The notes beneath the pieces were generated by a model, which ran no database searches, had not been told where the DNA came from, and saw nothing but the letters and a program-made list of their open reading frames with translations. A program made the translations under genes and the position numbers. From NCBI GenBank assembly GCA_946222285.1, contig CAMIIP010000004.1, positions 62,001 to 126,000 of the forward strand: DNA of 64,000 bases, in the 5' to 3' direction. The DNA comes from an uncultured Rothia sp. Its GTDB lineage: Bacteria > Actinomycetota > Actinomycetes > Actinomycetales > Micrococcaceae. Shown piece by piece: positions 39,287-48,226 of this stretch (positions are counted from its first letter, which is position 1; each line of letters begins with the position of its first letter).

Positions 39287-40243
39287 GTGCGTATTGCTGC
39301 CATTGACTGCGGAACGAATTCCATTCGTTTGCTCATCGCCGAAACACAAGAGAGTCATCAGGGGAAGAAACTTGTTGATCTGGAGCGTGTGATGAAGATT
39401 GTGCGGCTGGGGGAGGGAGTAGATTACAGCGGCGAATTTTCTCAAGCTGCCTTAGAGCGAACCTTTGCTGCGGCTCGCGAATACGCTGATCTCATCAAAA
39501 AATATGAGGTGGAGAAGGTACGATTTGGGGCGACGAGCGCAACACGGGACGCCGCTAACCGACTAGCTTTCCTTGATGGGATTGAAGAAATCGTGGGTGT
39601 GCGTCCCGAGGTGATTGATGGTGAAGAAGAAGCAGCGCTCTCTTTTGCCGGTGCAGCATCTGCAGTGAATATTTCTGATCAACTGACGGTAGTGGTGGAT
39701 CTAGGCGGCGGTTCTACCGAATTTGTGGTGGGCAACCGCGAAGGCTTAATTGCCGCTCGTTCTATGAACATCGGTTGTGTACGGCTGACCGAACGTTACA
39801 GTGTGTCTTCTCCTCTCACCGAGCAGCAGAAAACGCAGATACTCCGGGATGTAGATCAGGCTATCGACGAAGCGGCACAAACGGTTGATTTTACTCAGGC
39901 TGAGCGGCTCATCGGCGTTGCGGGAACGGTTACTACAGTCACCGCAAATGCGCTGAAACTTAACACCTATGATTCGCAGGTTATCAACGCCACTGAGCTG
40001 AGCCTAGAAGAGATTTCAGAATCGGCTCTACAACTGTATTCGATGAGTGCCCAAGAACGTGCGGGCTTGGGCTTTATGCACCCGGGACGTATTGACGTGA
40101 TTGGCACGGGTGCTTTGATTTGGGCTCGTATAGTTGAACGCCTGTCTGAAATCAGCGGCGGTAAAATCACCGGTGCTATTGCCAGTGAATTCGATATTCT
40201 AGACGGTCTAGCACTTTCGCTTACGCAGACCCAACCTAGCTAA
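39287..40243 (+). CDS. ppx: Exopolyphosphatase / guanosine pentaphosphatase
   Basis: ASKHA-fold enzyme removing terminal phosphate from polyphosphate or pppGpp. The 318-residue protein has DCGTNSIRLLIAE at the N-terminus, the RFGATSATRDAANR segment, DGEEEAALSF and the phosphate loop VVDLGGGSTEFV. It lacks the C-terminal HD extension of E. coli Ppx/GppA, as is normal in actinobacteria. GTG 39287 follows a purine-rich stretch. A protease gene follows after 25 bp. Confidence 0.93.
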   Translation: MRIAAIDCGTNSIRLLIAETQESHQGKKLVDLERVMKIVRLGEGVDYSGEFSQAALERTFAAAREYADLIKKYEVEKVRFGATSATRDAANRLAFLDGIEEIVGVRPEVIDGEEEAALSFAGAASAVNISDQLTVVVDLGGGSTEFVVGNREGLIAARSMNIGCVRLTERYSVSSPLTEQQKTQILRDVDQAIDEAAQTVDFTQAERLIGVAGTVTTVTANALKLNTYDSQVINATELSLEEISESALQLYSMSAQERAGLGFMHPGRIDVIGTGALIWARIVERLSEISGGKITGAIASEFDILDGLALSLTQTQPS

Positions 40244-40268
40244 ATTTATTCACTTTTCCTGAATAAAC

Positions 40269-41636
40269 ATGAATAAACGGCTTTCTTTCTTCTCTTTTCG
40301 TGCTCTAGCTACCGTGTTGGTTGGGCTTTTTCTATTGGCAGGGTTTCTTCCCGCTTTGCCGGCAGAGGCACTTCCTGCTCCCACCCTACGGTCATCAACT
40401 TCTGCTTTAGAAGCGTCTAAAGGAGATTCAACGCGCGCTCGCGAGTATTGGTTAACCGACTATAACTTTGACAAAGTCTGGAAAGAATCGACCGGAAAAG
40501 GTGTAACTGTTGCTGTGATCGATACGGGCGTGGATGCCAGTCATCAGGATCTTAAAAACAATGTGCTTAAGGGTTGGGATGCTTCGGGAAACGGGAACAA
40601 AAACGGCTGGGAAGGGATCGGTGTGGAGCCCGAGCACGGAACCTTAGTTGCCTCGATTATTGCTGGACACGGGCATGAGGACGGCGGCAGCACGGGCAAT
40701 TCGTCGTGGCCCGGAAAGCCTGCGGGAATAGTGGGGGTGGCTCCTGAGGCTAAAATATTGCCCATTTCTTTAGAGATTGGCGCATCCGAAACTGCTATCC
40801 ATAAATCTATTGATGAGCAGATTCCTCAAGCGGTGCGGTACGCGGTTGATCACGGTGCAGACATTATTAATCTCTCGGTTGGTTCAAATAAGACGAGCTG
40901 GCCACAAAGTTGGGATTCAGCTTTTGCTTATGCTGAGGAGAAGGGTGTGCTGGTTGTGGCGGCTGCGGGCAATAGAGGATCTGGTCTTACCCAGGTGGGG
41001 GCGCCAGCTACTATTCCCGGTGTGCTGACCGTGGGTGGGGTGGATAGTCGCCGTCAAGATTCATGGTCTTCATCATCTCAAGGAATTTCAATTGCGGTGG
41101 TTGCCCCCAGTGAAGAGTTGATCGGTGCTATCCCCGCTAATAAATATGCGCTGTGGTCCGGAACCTCTGGTTCTGCTCCTATGGTGAGTGCTTTGGCCGC
41201 TCTAATTAAATCTCAGCATCCCGAGCTCACCTCAGCGCAAATTATCCAGCGCATCATTGACTCTGCCGATGATGCAGGGGAGCCGGGGCGAGATCCTATC
41301 TTTGGATACGGGATTATTAATCCGGAAAAAACACTCTCTGCCCATACCACTGACGATACCGAACAGAATCCGTTAGGCTCCATGCTGGAATGGATTTCTG
41401 TTCATCGTAAGCACACCCTAGAGCCTGAAAGTCAGGTTAGCGAAACGCCGGTGCACAGGGCGGGGGAGCAGCTGAATGATGTTGCGGCGCCCACTCCTGC
41501 GCGTCCTGCAGAAGATTCAGGAATCCTGCTTTTTATCGTTTTGGGCGGGTTTGCTTTCTGGGTGCTCATTATTACTGCCGGGACGATTTATCGTCTAAAA
41601 AACGTGGGCAGGTCTACTCGCCGTCCCCTAAAATAA
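40269..41636 (+). CDS. Subtilisin-family (S8) membrane-anchored serine protease, mycosin-like
   Basis: The 455-residue protein has a signal peptide (residues 1-38), an S8 catalytic domain with Asp85 (VAVIDTGVD), His123 (EHGTLVASI), Asn235 (AAAGNRG, oxyanion hole) and Ser300 (SGTSGSAPMVSA), a Pro-rich linker and a C-terminal transmembrane helix (about 418-440). This layout matches mycosins of type VII secretion systems, but no esx/ecc genes are in the window, so a general extracytoplasmic protease is equally possible. It follows ppx by 25 bp. Confidence 0.88.
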   Translation: MNKRLSFFSFRALATVLVGLFLLAGFLPALPAEALPAPTLRSSTSALEASKGDSTRAREYWLTDYNFDKVWKESTGKGVTVAVIDTGVDASHQDLKNNVLKGWDASGNGNKNGWEGIGVEPEHGTLVASIIAGHGHEDGGSTGNSSWPGKPAGIVGVAPEAKILPISLEIGASETAIHKSIDEQIPQAVRYAVDHGADIINLSVGSNKTSWPQSWDSAFAYAEEKGVLVVAAAGNRGSGLTQVGAPATIPGVLTVGGVDSRRQDSWSSSSQGISIAVVAPSEELIGAIPANKYALWSGTSGSAPMVSALAALIKSQHPELTSAQIIQRIIDSADDAGEPGRDPIFGYGIINPEKTLSAHTTDDTEQNPLGSMLEWISVHRKHTLEPESQVSETPVHRAGEQLNDVAAPTPARPAEDSGILLFIVLGGFAFWVLIITAGTIYRLKNVGRSTRRPLK

Positions 41637-41866
41637 ATTTTTCTGCCCTTACCGGGTGAAATTTACATAAAACAAGGCGTTATTTCTGCGGGCCATATGT
41701 ACTTTTTTCCCTCTGAAAGTGGCAAGATAGCCTGTGAGCAAATGTACTCGTCTGTTCCGAACTCGTCCCTATGATAAAAGGTGTTACTTTTAAAGGAAAC
41801 ATATTCGGTGCAGATACGGTGTGTGCAGGTTCAAGCACCACCGCTCAGACAAGGAAGTAGCAAAAT
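41637..41866 (+). promoter_or_regulatory. ndh promoter/leader region
   Basis: A good -10 hexamer TATGAT lies at 41770-41775, about 95 bp before the ndh start; no convincing -35 is seen. CAAGGAAG before the ATG is the Shine-Dalgarno. Confidence 0.4.
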
Positions 41867-43252
41867 ATGGCATTTACCAAATTGGCTCAGGATCGCCCAC
41901 GCGTTCTTATCGTCGGTGGCGGCTACGTGGGCTTCACCGTAGCGCAGAAAATTCAGAAGGCTGTTAAAGAAACCGGCGGCGTTGTTACTATCGTTGATCC
42001 CAATCCTTACATGACCTACCAGCCTTTCCTGCCCGAAGTTGCTGCCGGTTCTATGGAGGGTCGTAACGCTACCGTTCCTTTGCGCCAGCACCTGCGCGAT
42101 TCCGAAATCGTCGGTGGTCGTATCACTAAGATTAACCATGCGAGCAAAACCGCTATCGTTGAGCCGATCGATGCCGGTGAACCTTTCGAGATTACCTACG
42201 ATGAGATTGTCCTAGGCGCAGGTGCTGTTACTCGTGCTTTCCCTATTCCCGGTTTGGCTGAAGTGGCCATCGGCATGAAGTCCATCGAAGAAGCAGTTGC
42301 CGTTCATAACTGGATTCTTGAGCGTATTGAAGTTGCTTCTTTAGAGGATAATGAAGATGCTCGACGTCGCGCGCTTACTTTCGTTATTGTCGGCGGCGGT
42401 TTCGCAGGTATCGAAACCATTGCAGAACTTGAAGACATGGCACGCACCGCTGTGAAGCGTAACGATCGGTTGCGTGTTTCTGATTTGCGTTTCGTCTTGG
42501 TTGAGGCTGCTCCTCGTATTATGCCCGAGGTGCCCGCAGACCGTGCTGAGAAGGTGGTGGCTGAACTCCGCGCCCGAGGCATTGAAGTTCTGCTGAACAC
42601 TTCGCTTTCAGATGCAACCGATGGTCACCTGGAACTGATTAACATGGGCGATAAGTCACCTGCTGGCGAACTCGATACCGACACTTTGATCTGGACCGCT
42701 GGCGTTGCAGCTTCTCCTATGCTCAAAGACACCGACTTCCCCATCGACGAGCGCGGCCGTGTTCGCGTGGGTGCCGATCTTCGTGTTACCGGAGATAACG
42801 GTGTTGTTGAAGGCGCATGGGCAGCTGGTGATAACGCTGCTGTTCCTGATCTCACCGGTGGTGGAGTGGGCGGCTTCTGCGTTCCCAACGCTCAGCACGC
42901 TTCTCGCCAGGCAAGCAAGCTTGCTGAGAATCTTCTCGCAGCACGCCGCGGCGAATCCCTGACCGATTACTACCATGAGACTATCGGCGTCGTCGCTGGT
43001 TTGGGTGTAGGCAAGGGAGTTGCAAACTTCAAGGGTAAGACCATCGGCGGTCCTCTCGCGTGGCTAATGCACCGTGCTTACCACGGTTATGCTATCCCCA
43101 CTGCAGAGCGCACCGCTCGTGTTCTGGGCGTTTGGGCTATGAACCAGATCTTCGGTCGTGACACCACTCCGATTCGTCATCAGCGTTCACCCCGCCGCGC
43201 TTTCCAGCTAGCAACCGGCACTGCTCCCGAAAAGACCAAGGCTCGTCTGTAG
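41867..43252 (+). CDS. ndh: Type II NADH:quinone oxidoreductase
   Basis: A non-proton-pumping NADH dehydrogenase on the inner face of the membrane that passes electrons to menaquinone. The 461-residue protein has two dinucleotide folds, VLIVGGGYVGFTVA (FAD) and FVIVGGGFAGIETI (NADH), plus MTYQPFLPEVAAG, AAGDNAAVPDLTGG and a C-terminal amphipathic tail for membrane attachment. Its codon use suggests high expression. Confidence 0.95.
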   Translation: MAFTKLAQDRPRVLIVGGGYVGFTVAQKIQKAVKETGGVVTIVDPNPYMTYQPFLPEVAAGSMEGRNATVPLRQHLRDSEIVGGRITKINHASKTAIVEPIDAGEPFEITYDEIVLGAGAVTRAFPIPGLAEVAIGMKSIEEAVAVHNWILERIEVASLEDNEDARRRALTFVIVGGGFAGIETIAELEDMARTAVKRNDRLRVSDLRFVLVEAAPRIMPEVPADRAEKVVAELRARGIEVLLNTSLSDATDGHLELINMGDKSPAGELDTDTLIWTAGVAASPMLKDTDFPIDERGRVRVGADLRVTGDNGVVEGAWAAGDNAAVPDLTGGGVGGFCVPNAQHASRQASKLAENLLAARRGESLTDYYHETIGVVAGLGVGKGVANFKGKTIGGPLAWLMHRAYHGYAIPTAERTARVLGVWAMNQIFGRDTTPIRHQRSPRRAFQLATGTAPEKTKARL

Positions 43253-43288
43253 TTTTCGTCTCGCATCTTTGAGACGAATTCGAAAACT
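43251..43288 (+). terminator. Hairpin terminator after ndh
   Basis: AGTTTTCGTCTC (43251-43262) pairs with GAGACGA and GAAAACT (43271-43277 and 43282-43288), with a short bulge. It begins at the ndh stop codon. Confidence 0.65.
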
Positions 43289-43321
43289 GCATTCTTTCTG
43301 GTATAAATAACTAGAAAGTTT

Positions 43322-43355
43322 TCTGTGCTCACCGGTTATGAACGGTAAGCACAGA
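43322..43355 (+). repeat. Inverted repeat immediately 5' of the tRNA
   Basis: TCTGTGCT-C-ACCG pairs with CGGT-A-AGCACAGA around an 8-nt loop, ending four bases before the tRNA. It may be a second ndh terminator or a feature of the tRNA precursor. Confidence 0.6.
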
Positions 43356-43358
43356 TAA

Positions 43359-43432
43359 GCTCCCATAGCCCAATTGGCAGAGGCAGAGGACTTAAAATCC
43401 TTGTGTTCTGGGTTCGAGTCCCAGTGGGAGCA
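43359..43432 (+). tRNA. tRNA with UAA anticodon (Leu by codon) and a short class I variable loop
   Basis: The cloverleaf is complete. Acceptor GCTCCCA pairs with TGGGAGC; the D arm has GCC/GGC with AATTGG in the loop; the anticodon stem is GAGGA/TCCTT with loop CTTAAAA, giving anticodon UAA at 43393-43395. The variable loop is only 5 nt (GTGTT), the T arm is CTGGG-TTCGAGT-CCCAG, and the discriminator is A43432. CCA is not encoded. UAA reads leucine codon UUA, but bacterial leucine tRNAs normally have a long class II variable arm. The body instead resembles class I tRNAs. Leucine charging is therefore expected from the anticodon and discriminator but not certain. Confidence 0.93.
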
Positions 43433-43442
43433 CAGATGAAAG

Positions 43443-43472
43443 AAGACCGCATCGTGTCACGGTGCGGTCTTT
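43443..43472 (+). terminator. Terminator of the tRNA gene
   Basis: AAGACCGCA (43443-43451) with CGTG pairs with CACG and TGCGGTCTT (43463-43471), with a single-base loop opening and two mismatches. It begins about 10 nt after the tRNA and ends in TTT. Confidence 0.75.
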
Positions 43473-43537
43473 AGCCTTGCTGGAAAGTGGAGTAGGTTGG
43501 AAATATCACAGAACCTACAGATACTGATGGAGATAGC

Positions 43538-44434
43538 ATGGCTCTCAAACTTATTGCCACTGATATGGACGGTACGCTACTGACCGATTCAGAGAAAACG
43601 TTTGACCACGAGTTTTTCGCTCGCTTGCTCAACCGAATGGACGAGCACGACATCCAGTTTGTGGTAGCGAGCGGAAACCAGTTTCCTAAACTCCTGCAAT
43701 ATATGGAGGAGTTTCAGGGGAGGAATATTCTTTATATTGCAGAAAATGGCGGGTATATTGCCCGTGAAGATCGAGATATTTTGGTGTCTGCTTTCTCTCC
43801 AGAGACGGTAGCTGCAGTGGTAAAGGTATTAGATGGTTTCCCCGATGTGGGCTTTATTATTTCTGCCCATGAGGGTGCTTATCTGATTCGTGAGCGTGCT
43901 GAACCTATTACCCGTATCGTTCGCGAACATCTAGACTTTCTGGGCGCAGAAGTTCCCCAAGAGCTTGATTACCTGAGTTTTATTAATCGTTTCTACCCTG
44001 GCCCCCGTGTCATCAATAGCCTTGAAGAGATGGGGGATGCGGCCGTCGTGAAGTTTGCCCTTCAAACTCACCGCCGTGATATCGATAATATCCTCAAAGA
44101 GCTCGTCAAGCTCTTACCAGCAAACGTTGTTCCCGTAGCAAGTGGATTCGGCGCGATTGATTTAGTGGTTCGAGGCGTGAATAAAGGCTCTGCGCTGAAA
44201 TGGGTGGGGCAAGAGCTAGGGATAGCTGCTGATGAGATGATTGCTTTTGGCGATAATTCAAATGATTTAGAAATGTTGCAGTTTGTGGGGGAGGGCGTGG
44301 CTATGGATAACGCAGTACCTCAGGTCAAAGCTGCCGCCGATACGGTCATTGGGCATAACAACGACGGCGCGGTGCTCACGTATATCGAGGTCAAGCTAGA
44401 TCAGCTTGACTCGGAGAATAGTGAATCATTCTGA
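43538..44434 (+). CDS. HAD-superfamily Cof-type hydrolase
   Basis: A phosphatase of the Cof/YidA type (298 residues). Motif I DMDGTLLTD at the start holds the nucleophile Asp, motif II is VASGNQ, the motif III Lys is in NKGSALKW and motif IV is FGDNSNDLEML. The large C2 cap suggests sugar-phosphate or cofactor-phosphate substrates. It is a single gene between the tRNA and the BI-1 gene. Confidence 0.9.
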   Translation: MALKLIATDMDGTLLTDSEKTFDHEFFARLLNRMDEHDIQFVVASGNQFPKLLQYMEEFQGRNILYIAENGGYIAREDRDILVSAFSPETVAAVVKVLDGFPDVGFIISAHEGAYLIRERAEPITRIVREHLDFLGAEVPQELDYLSFINRFYPGPRVINSLEEMGDAAVVKFALQTHRRDIDNILKELVKLLPANVVPVASGFGAIDLVVRGVNKGSALKWVGQELGIAADEMIAFGDNSNDLEMLQFVGEGVAMDNAVPQVKAAADTVIGHNNDGAVLTYIEVKLDQLDSENSESF

Positions 44435-44547
44435 TATGAATTTTGGCTGGAAATACGTTCCCTGCTGGCTAAATCCCTCGAAATAGGTGGTAATTTTCGA
44501 TAATATTTCATAAATTGCCAAAAAACTATTTGAGGAGAATATAACCC

Positions 44548-45417
44548 TTGGCTGGTAATCCCCTGATTCAATCCATGACCAATTCGCAGAAGCAAGATTC
44601 TCGTTTTGGCCGTTTTGGTGCTGATACCGCCAATGGTCAGAACTCCTACGGAACATCGTCCTATCAGAGTGCTTACGGGCAGAGCCAGTACACACAGCCC
44701 AGTGCTGAAGAACTCGACACTATGTACCAGGCTCCCTCAGCTGGTCCAGCTGAGACCAACCGCCTCACCATCAACGATGTTATTGTAAAAACCGGACTGA
44801 ACTTGGGTCTGGTTGTTGTAGGTGCAGCTATGGGATGGTTTTTCCCCATCCTCATGTTCCTAGGCGTTATTGGCGGTCTCGTTCTCGGACTGGTGAACTC
44901 TTTCAAAAAGAAAGTCTCTCCTGCTCTGGTGATGGCGTACTCGCTACTTGAAGGCATGGCGCTTGGCGGTATTTCCATGTTCTTCGAAACCCAATATCCC
45001 GGTATCGTCAGCCAGGCAGTACTCGGAACTGTGCTGGTTTTTGTCACCATGCTGGTTCTTTTCCGCTCGGGTAAAGTACGCGCCTCCTCTAAAGCAACCA
45101 AAATTTTCTTGGGCGCTATGATTGCCTACGGTGTTTTCTGCTTGATTAATATTGGTTCCGCACTTTTCCTTGATACCAACATGCGTTCGATCGAAGTTTT
45201 CGGTATCCCCATTGGCTTCTTTATTGGTCTTATCGCCATCCTCATGGGTGCTTACTCCTTGGTGCTTGATTTCACCAACGTGGGTGAAGCTGTGCAAGCG
45301 GGAGTTCCCGAACGCGAATCTTGGCGTCTGGCTTTCGGTCTAGTTGTTACCCTGCTCTGGCTCTACATTGAAATTTTGCGAGTTATCTCCTACATTCGTT
45401 CAATGGCCGATAACTAA
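44548..45417 (+). CDS. Bax inhibitor-1/YccA family membrane protein
   Basis: The 289-residue protein has a Ser/Gln/Tyr-rich cytoplasmic N-terminus (about 70 residues) and seven transmembrane segments. The family is linked to calcium leak and stress, and the bacterial role is unclear. TTG 44548 is the likely start, with GAGGAG about nine bases upstream; the next ATG (44575) would remove nine residues. Followed by a strong terminator, it is monocistronic. Confidence 0.88.
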   Translation: MAGNPLIQSMTNSQKQDSRFGRFGADTANGQNSYGTSSYQSAYGQSQYTQPSAEELDTMYQAPSAGPAETNRLTINDVIVKTGLNLGLVVVGAAMGWFFPILMFLGVIGGLVLGLVNSFKKKVSPALVMAYSLLEGMALGGISMFFETQYPGIVSQAVLGTVLVFVTMLVLFRSGKVRASSKATKIFLGAMIAYGVFCLINIGSALFLDTNMRSIEVFGIPIGFFIGLIAILMGAYSLVLDFTNVGEAVQAGVPERESWRLAFGLVVTLLWLYIEILRVISYIRSMADN

Positions 45418-45439
45418 GATTGAGTAACTGATTTGGTTA

Positions 45440-45478
45440 AGAGATGCGCGCATCATAAAGATGCGCGCATCTCTTTTT
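45440..45478 (+). terminator. Intrinsic terminator of the BI-1 gene
   Basis: GAGATGCGCGCATC (45441-45454) is perfectly complementary to GATGCGCGCATCTC (45460-45473), followed by TTTTT. Confidence 0.93.
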
Positions 45479-45575
45479 GCCGCTCAGCGGCTCTTCATCT
45501 ACTAGAGTAGAACAACAAACCCCTGATACATGTGTAGTTTTCCCCAATAAATACACCGACTGAAATGAATCGTTA

Positions 45576-46820
45576 ATGAACGAAGTAGAGACTCCAAACC
45601 CCGGAAATAGAAGAACAGAATCTAAAGGTTCCGCTCATATTCCATACGCTCTCAGTACTGCCGCAGAATGGGCCTGGCGCATCATTATCGTAGCTATTGC
45701 TTCCTATGCCTTCTACTGGGCGCTTAGCAAGATTAGCTTGGTCATTATTTCTCTGGCAATTGCGATTCTTCTGACCTGTTTGATTTATCCCGTAGTCGCG
45801 TTTTTACGTCAACACAAAGTACTGCCGGGCATCGCTACCGCAATCGCCGAGCTGGGACTCATCGCCGTCGTCATTCTGCTTCTTATGCTGGTTGGACAAC
45901 AATTAACCTCAGGTTTTTCCTCGCTCTCCGATCAAGTCTCGCAGGGCTATAACCAGCTGATGGCCTTGCTCCAGAACCTCCCCTTTGACGTTGGAGCCGA
46001 TCAGCTAGATTCCTATATTTCGCAGTTCGGTTCGTGGCTTCAAGAGAACAGCTCCGCTGTAATCTCGGGAGTAGCATCGGTAGGATCAAGAGCTGCCGAT
46101 TTCGGTACCGGTATGATTATCTGCCTGTTTGCCCTGATTTTCTTTCTTCTCGAAGGCGAACGCATCTGGCTTTTTGTGGTAAATCTCTTCCCTCGTGCTG
46201 CTCGCCAGCCTATCAATGGTGCCGGACGTCGCGGCTGGAGATCACTGACCAGCTATGTCCACGTTCAAGTTTTCGTCGCTTTTATCGATGCGGTGGGTAT
46301 TGGACTTTCCGCTTTCTTCCTTGGCGTGCCCCTAGCTATTCCCGTGGCAGTACTGGTATTTCTTGGCTCATTTATTCCGATTGTGGGAGCTGTGGTAACC
46401 GGTGCTGTAGCTGTGCTTTTGGCTTTGGTTGCTAACGGACTGGTCAACGCCCTGCTAATGCTTTTGATGGTACTTGTTGTTCAGCAAATCGAGTCCAACA
46501 TTTTGCAACCGTTGGTCATGGGCAAAGCGGTTTCTTTACACCCCCTCGCTGTCTTTTTAGCAGTAGCTATGGGTTCTCTCCTCTACGGAATTGTTGGTGC
46601 GCTCTTCGCCGTTCCGCTTATGGCTGTTCTCAACACGGTAATCCGTTACCTTGCAGGCAGAGAATGGGAAACTGACTCCTCGATTCGCACGACTCCCTTC
46701 TATTTCCCTCACGAAATTGAACGGAAGAAAAAGAAAGATGTGTCTGAGAAAGTCAAAGAACGCCTAGAAGCTCTCAAGAAGTCAGAGAAGAAGAAAAACG
46801 TTTCAAGCATTGGAATCTAA
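45576..46820 (+). CDS. AI-2E family transporter
   Basis: A 414-residue polytopic membrane protein. Three N-terminal helices, an extracytoplasmic helical stretch (about 110-165) and four or five C-terminal helices with QIESNILQPLVMGKAVSLHP, the most conserved family segment, are visible. The tail is strongly basic (EIERKKKKD). Members export AI-2 or act as Na+/H+ antiporters; the substrate here is unknown. It ends shortly before the threonine dehydratase, so the two may share a transcript. Confidence 0.88.
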   Translation: MNEVETPNPGNRRTESKGSAHIPYALSTAAEWAWRIIIVAIASYAFYWALSKISLVIISLAIAILLTCLIYPVVAFLRQHKVLPGIATAIAELGLIAVVILLLMLVGQQLTSGFSSLSDQVSQGYNQLMALLQNLPFDVGADQLDSYISQFGSWLQENSSAVISGVASVGSRAADFGTGMIICLFALIFFLLEGERIWLFVVNLFPRAARQPINGAGRRGWRSLTSYVHVQVFVAFIDAVGIGLSAFFLGVPLAIPVAVLVFLGSFIPIVGAVVTGAVAVLLALVANGLVNALLMLLMVLVVQQIESNILQPLVMGKAVSLHPLAVFLAVAMGSLLYGIVGALFAVPLMAVLNTVIRYLAGREWETDSSIRTTPFYFPHEIERKKKKDVSEKVKERLEALKKSEKKKNVSSIGI

Positions 46821-46877
46821 AAAGGCTTTTGCTCCTGATCAGAGTTAAGCTGGATAAGCTTTTTGAGATATCGAACC

Positions 46878-48153
46878 ATGAGCGAACAGAGGAAAGAGCC
46901 AGTGGCTGATTTAGTCGAAAATTTACCGGTTACCATCCACGACATCCAGCAGGCAGCTGATTTGCTGGAATCGGTAATCGAATTTACGCCGGTGGAACAT
47001 TCACGGGCGCTTTCCTCTGCGCTGGGATCTGAGGTTTATCTCAAATGTGAGAATCTGCAACGATCAGGTTCCTTTAAAGTCCGCGGTGCCTATGTACGTA
47101 TGGCAAAACTTTCGGCTGAGGAAAAGGCTCGCGGCGTTGTTGCTGCCTCCGCTGGCAACCATGCTCAGGGTGTTGCCTTGGCTGCCGCTCAGCTGGGCAT
47201 TAAAGCTCGAATATATATGCCGTTAGGGGCTGCGCTTTAAAATCGCAGCTACTAAATCTCGTGGAGCTGAGGTTATTCTCTTTGGAGTTACTGTTGATGA
47301 GGCTCTTGCCGAGGCAAAACGCTATGCAGAAGAGAGCGGAGCGGTGTTTGTGCACCCCTTCGATAATCCGGATATTATTGCCGGTCAGGGCACTATCGGG
47401 CTGGAAATCCTTGATCAGGTTCCTAACGTGGACACCATTATCGTAGGTGTTGGCGGTGGAGGTTTACTGGCCGGTATTTCGGTATCTATCCGGGCTATGG
47501 AGAAAAAACTCGGTAAGAAAATCCGTATTATTGGCGTCCAAGCAGAACACGCCGCCGCCTATCCGCCTTCTCTTGCGGCCGATGCGCTGGTGCCTTTAAA
47601 AAAGGTAGCGACCATTGCTGACGGCATTGCCGTCGGCAGACCGGGGCAGATGCCTTTCGACATCATCAAGAAGCTGGTAGACGACGTCCACACGGTTTCT
47701 GAAGACGATATAGCCCGTGCTCTCATCTTTTTGATGGAACGTAATAAGCTCGTGGTTGAACCCGCAGGATCTGTTCCGGTGGCCGCCGTAATGGACCGTC
47801 ACATCGAAGAAAAATACGGTGATTTGGGTACCACTGTCTGCCTGCTCTCGGGTGGAAATATTGATCCTATGCTGATGCTCAAAGTAATTCAGCGCGGTCT
47901 TTCAGCTGCCGGTCGTTATCTCACCATCAAGATGATGTTGCAGGATCGTCCCGGTGAGCTCACCACCATCTCTTCAATTATCTCGTCCCTCGATGCCAAC
48001 GTCACCGGAGTCGACCATACTCGGGTGGGTGGTGCACTCTCTATGGGGGATGTTTCTATCACGATTGATATGGAAACCAAGGGCGCCGAGCACTGCGAGC
48101 TAGTGCTCTCGGCGCTACGGGATGCTGGCTACCAGCCCATTACTGTTTACTAG
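46878..48153 (+). pseudogene. ilvA: Threonine dehydratase (biosynthetic/TdcB-like) with a frameshift
   Basis: PLP enzyme converting threonine to 2-oxobutyrate for isoleucine synthesis. The first frame has GSFKVRGAY with the PLP Lys and SAGNHAQGVA, and stops at TAA 47238-47240 after IYMPLGAAL. The second frame takes over at once with KIAATKSRGAEV, VGGGGLLAG (PLP phosphate), LLSGGNIDP and a C-terminal ACT-like domain (RPGELTTISS). Relatives have one residue between L and K, so two bases appear lost (or one gained). Unlike other broken genes here, this is not a long homopolymer. As read the enzyme is not made intact. ATG 46878 is used; TTG 46863 is possible. Confidence 0.85.
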
Positions 48154-48169
48154 AGTCACGAAGAGACAA

Positions 48170-48205
48170 AACAGCCCGGTGGAGAAAATTTTCCACCGGG
48201 CTGTT
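48170..48205. terminator. Bidirectional terminator between ilvA and greA
   Basis: AACAGCCCGGTGGA (48170-48183) is perfectly complementary to TCCACCGGGCTGTT (48192-48205) around GAAAATTT. It serves both convergent genes. Confidence 0.9.
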
Positions 48206-48226
48206 CTACTAGTTCAAGCTCATGTA

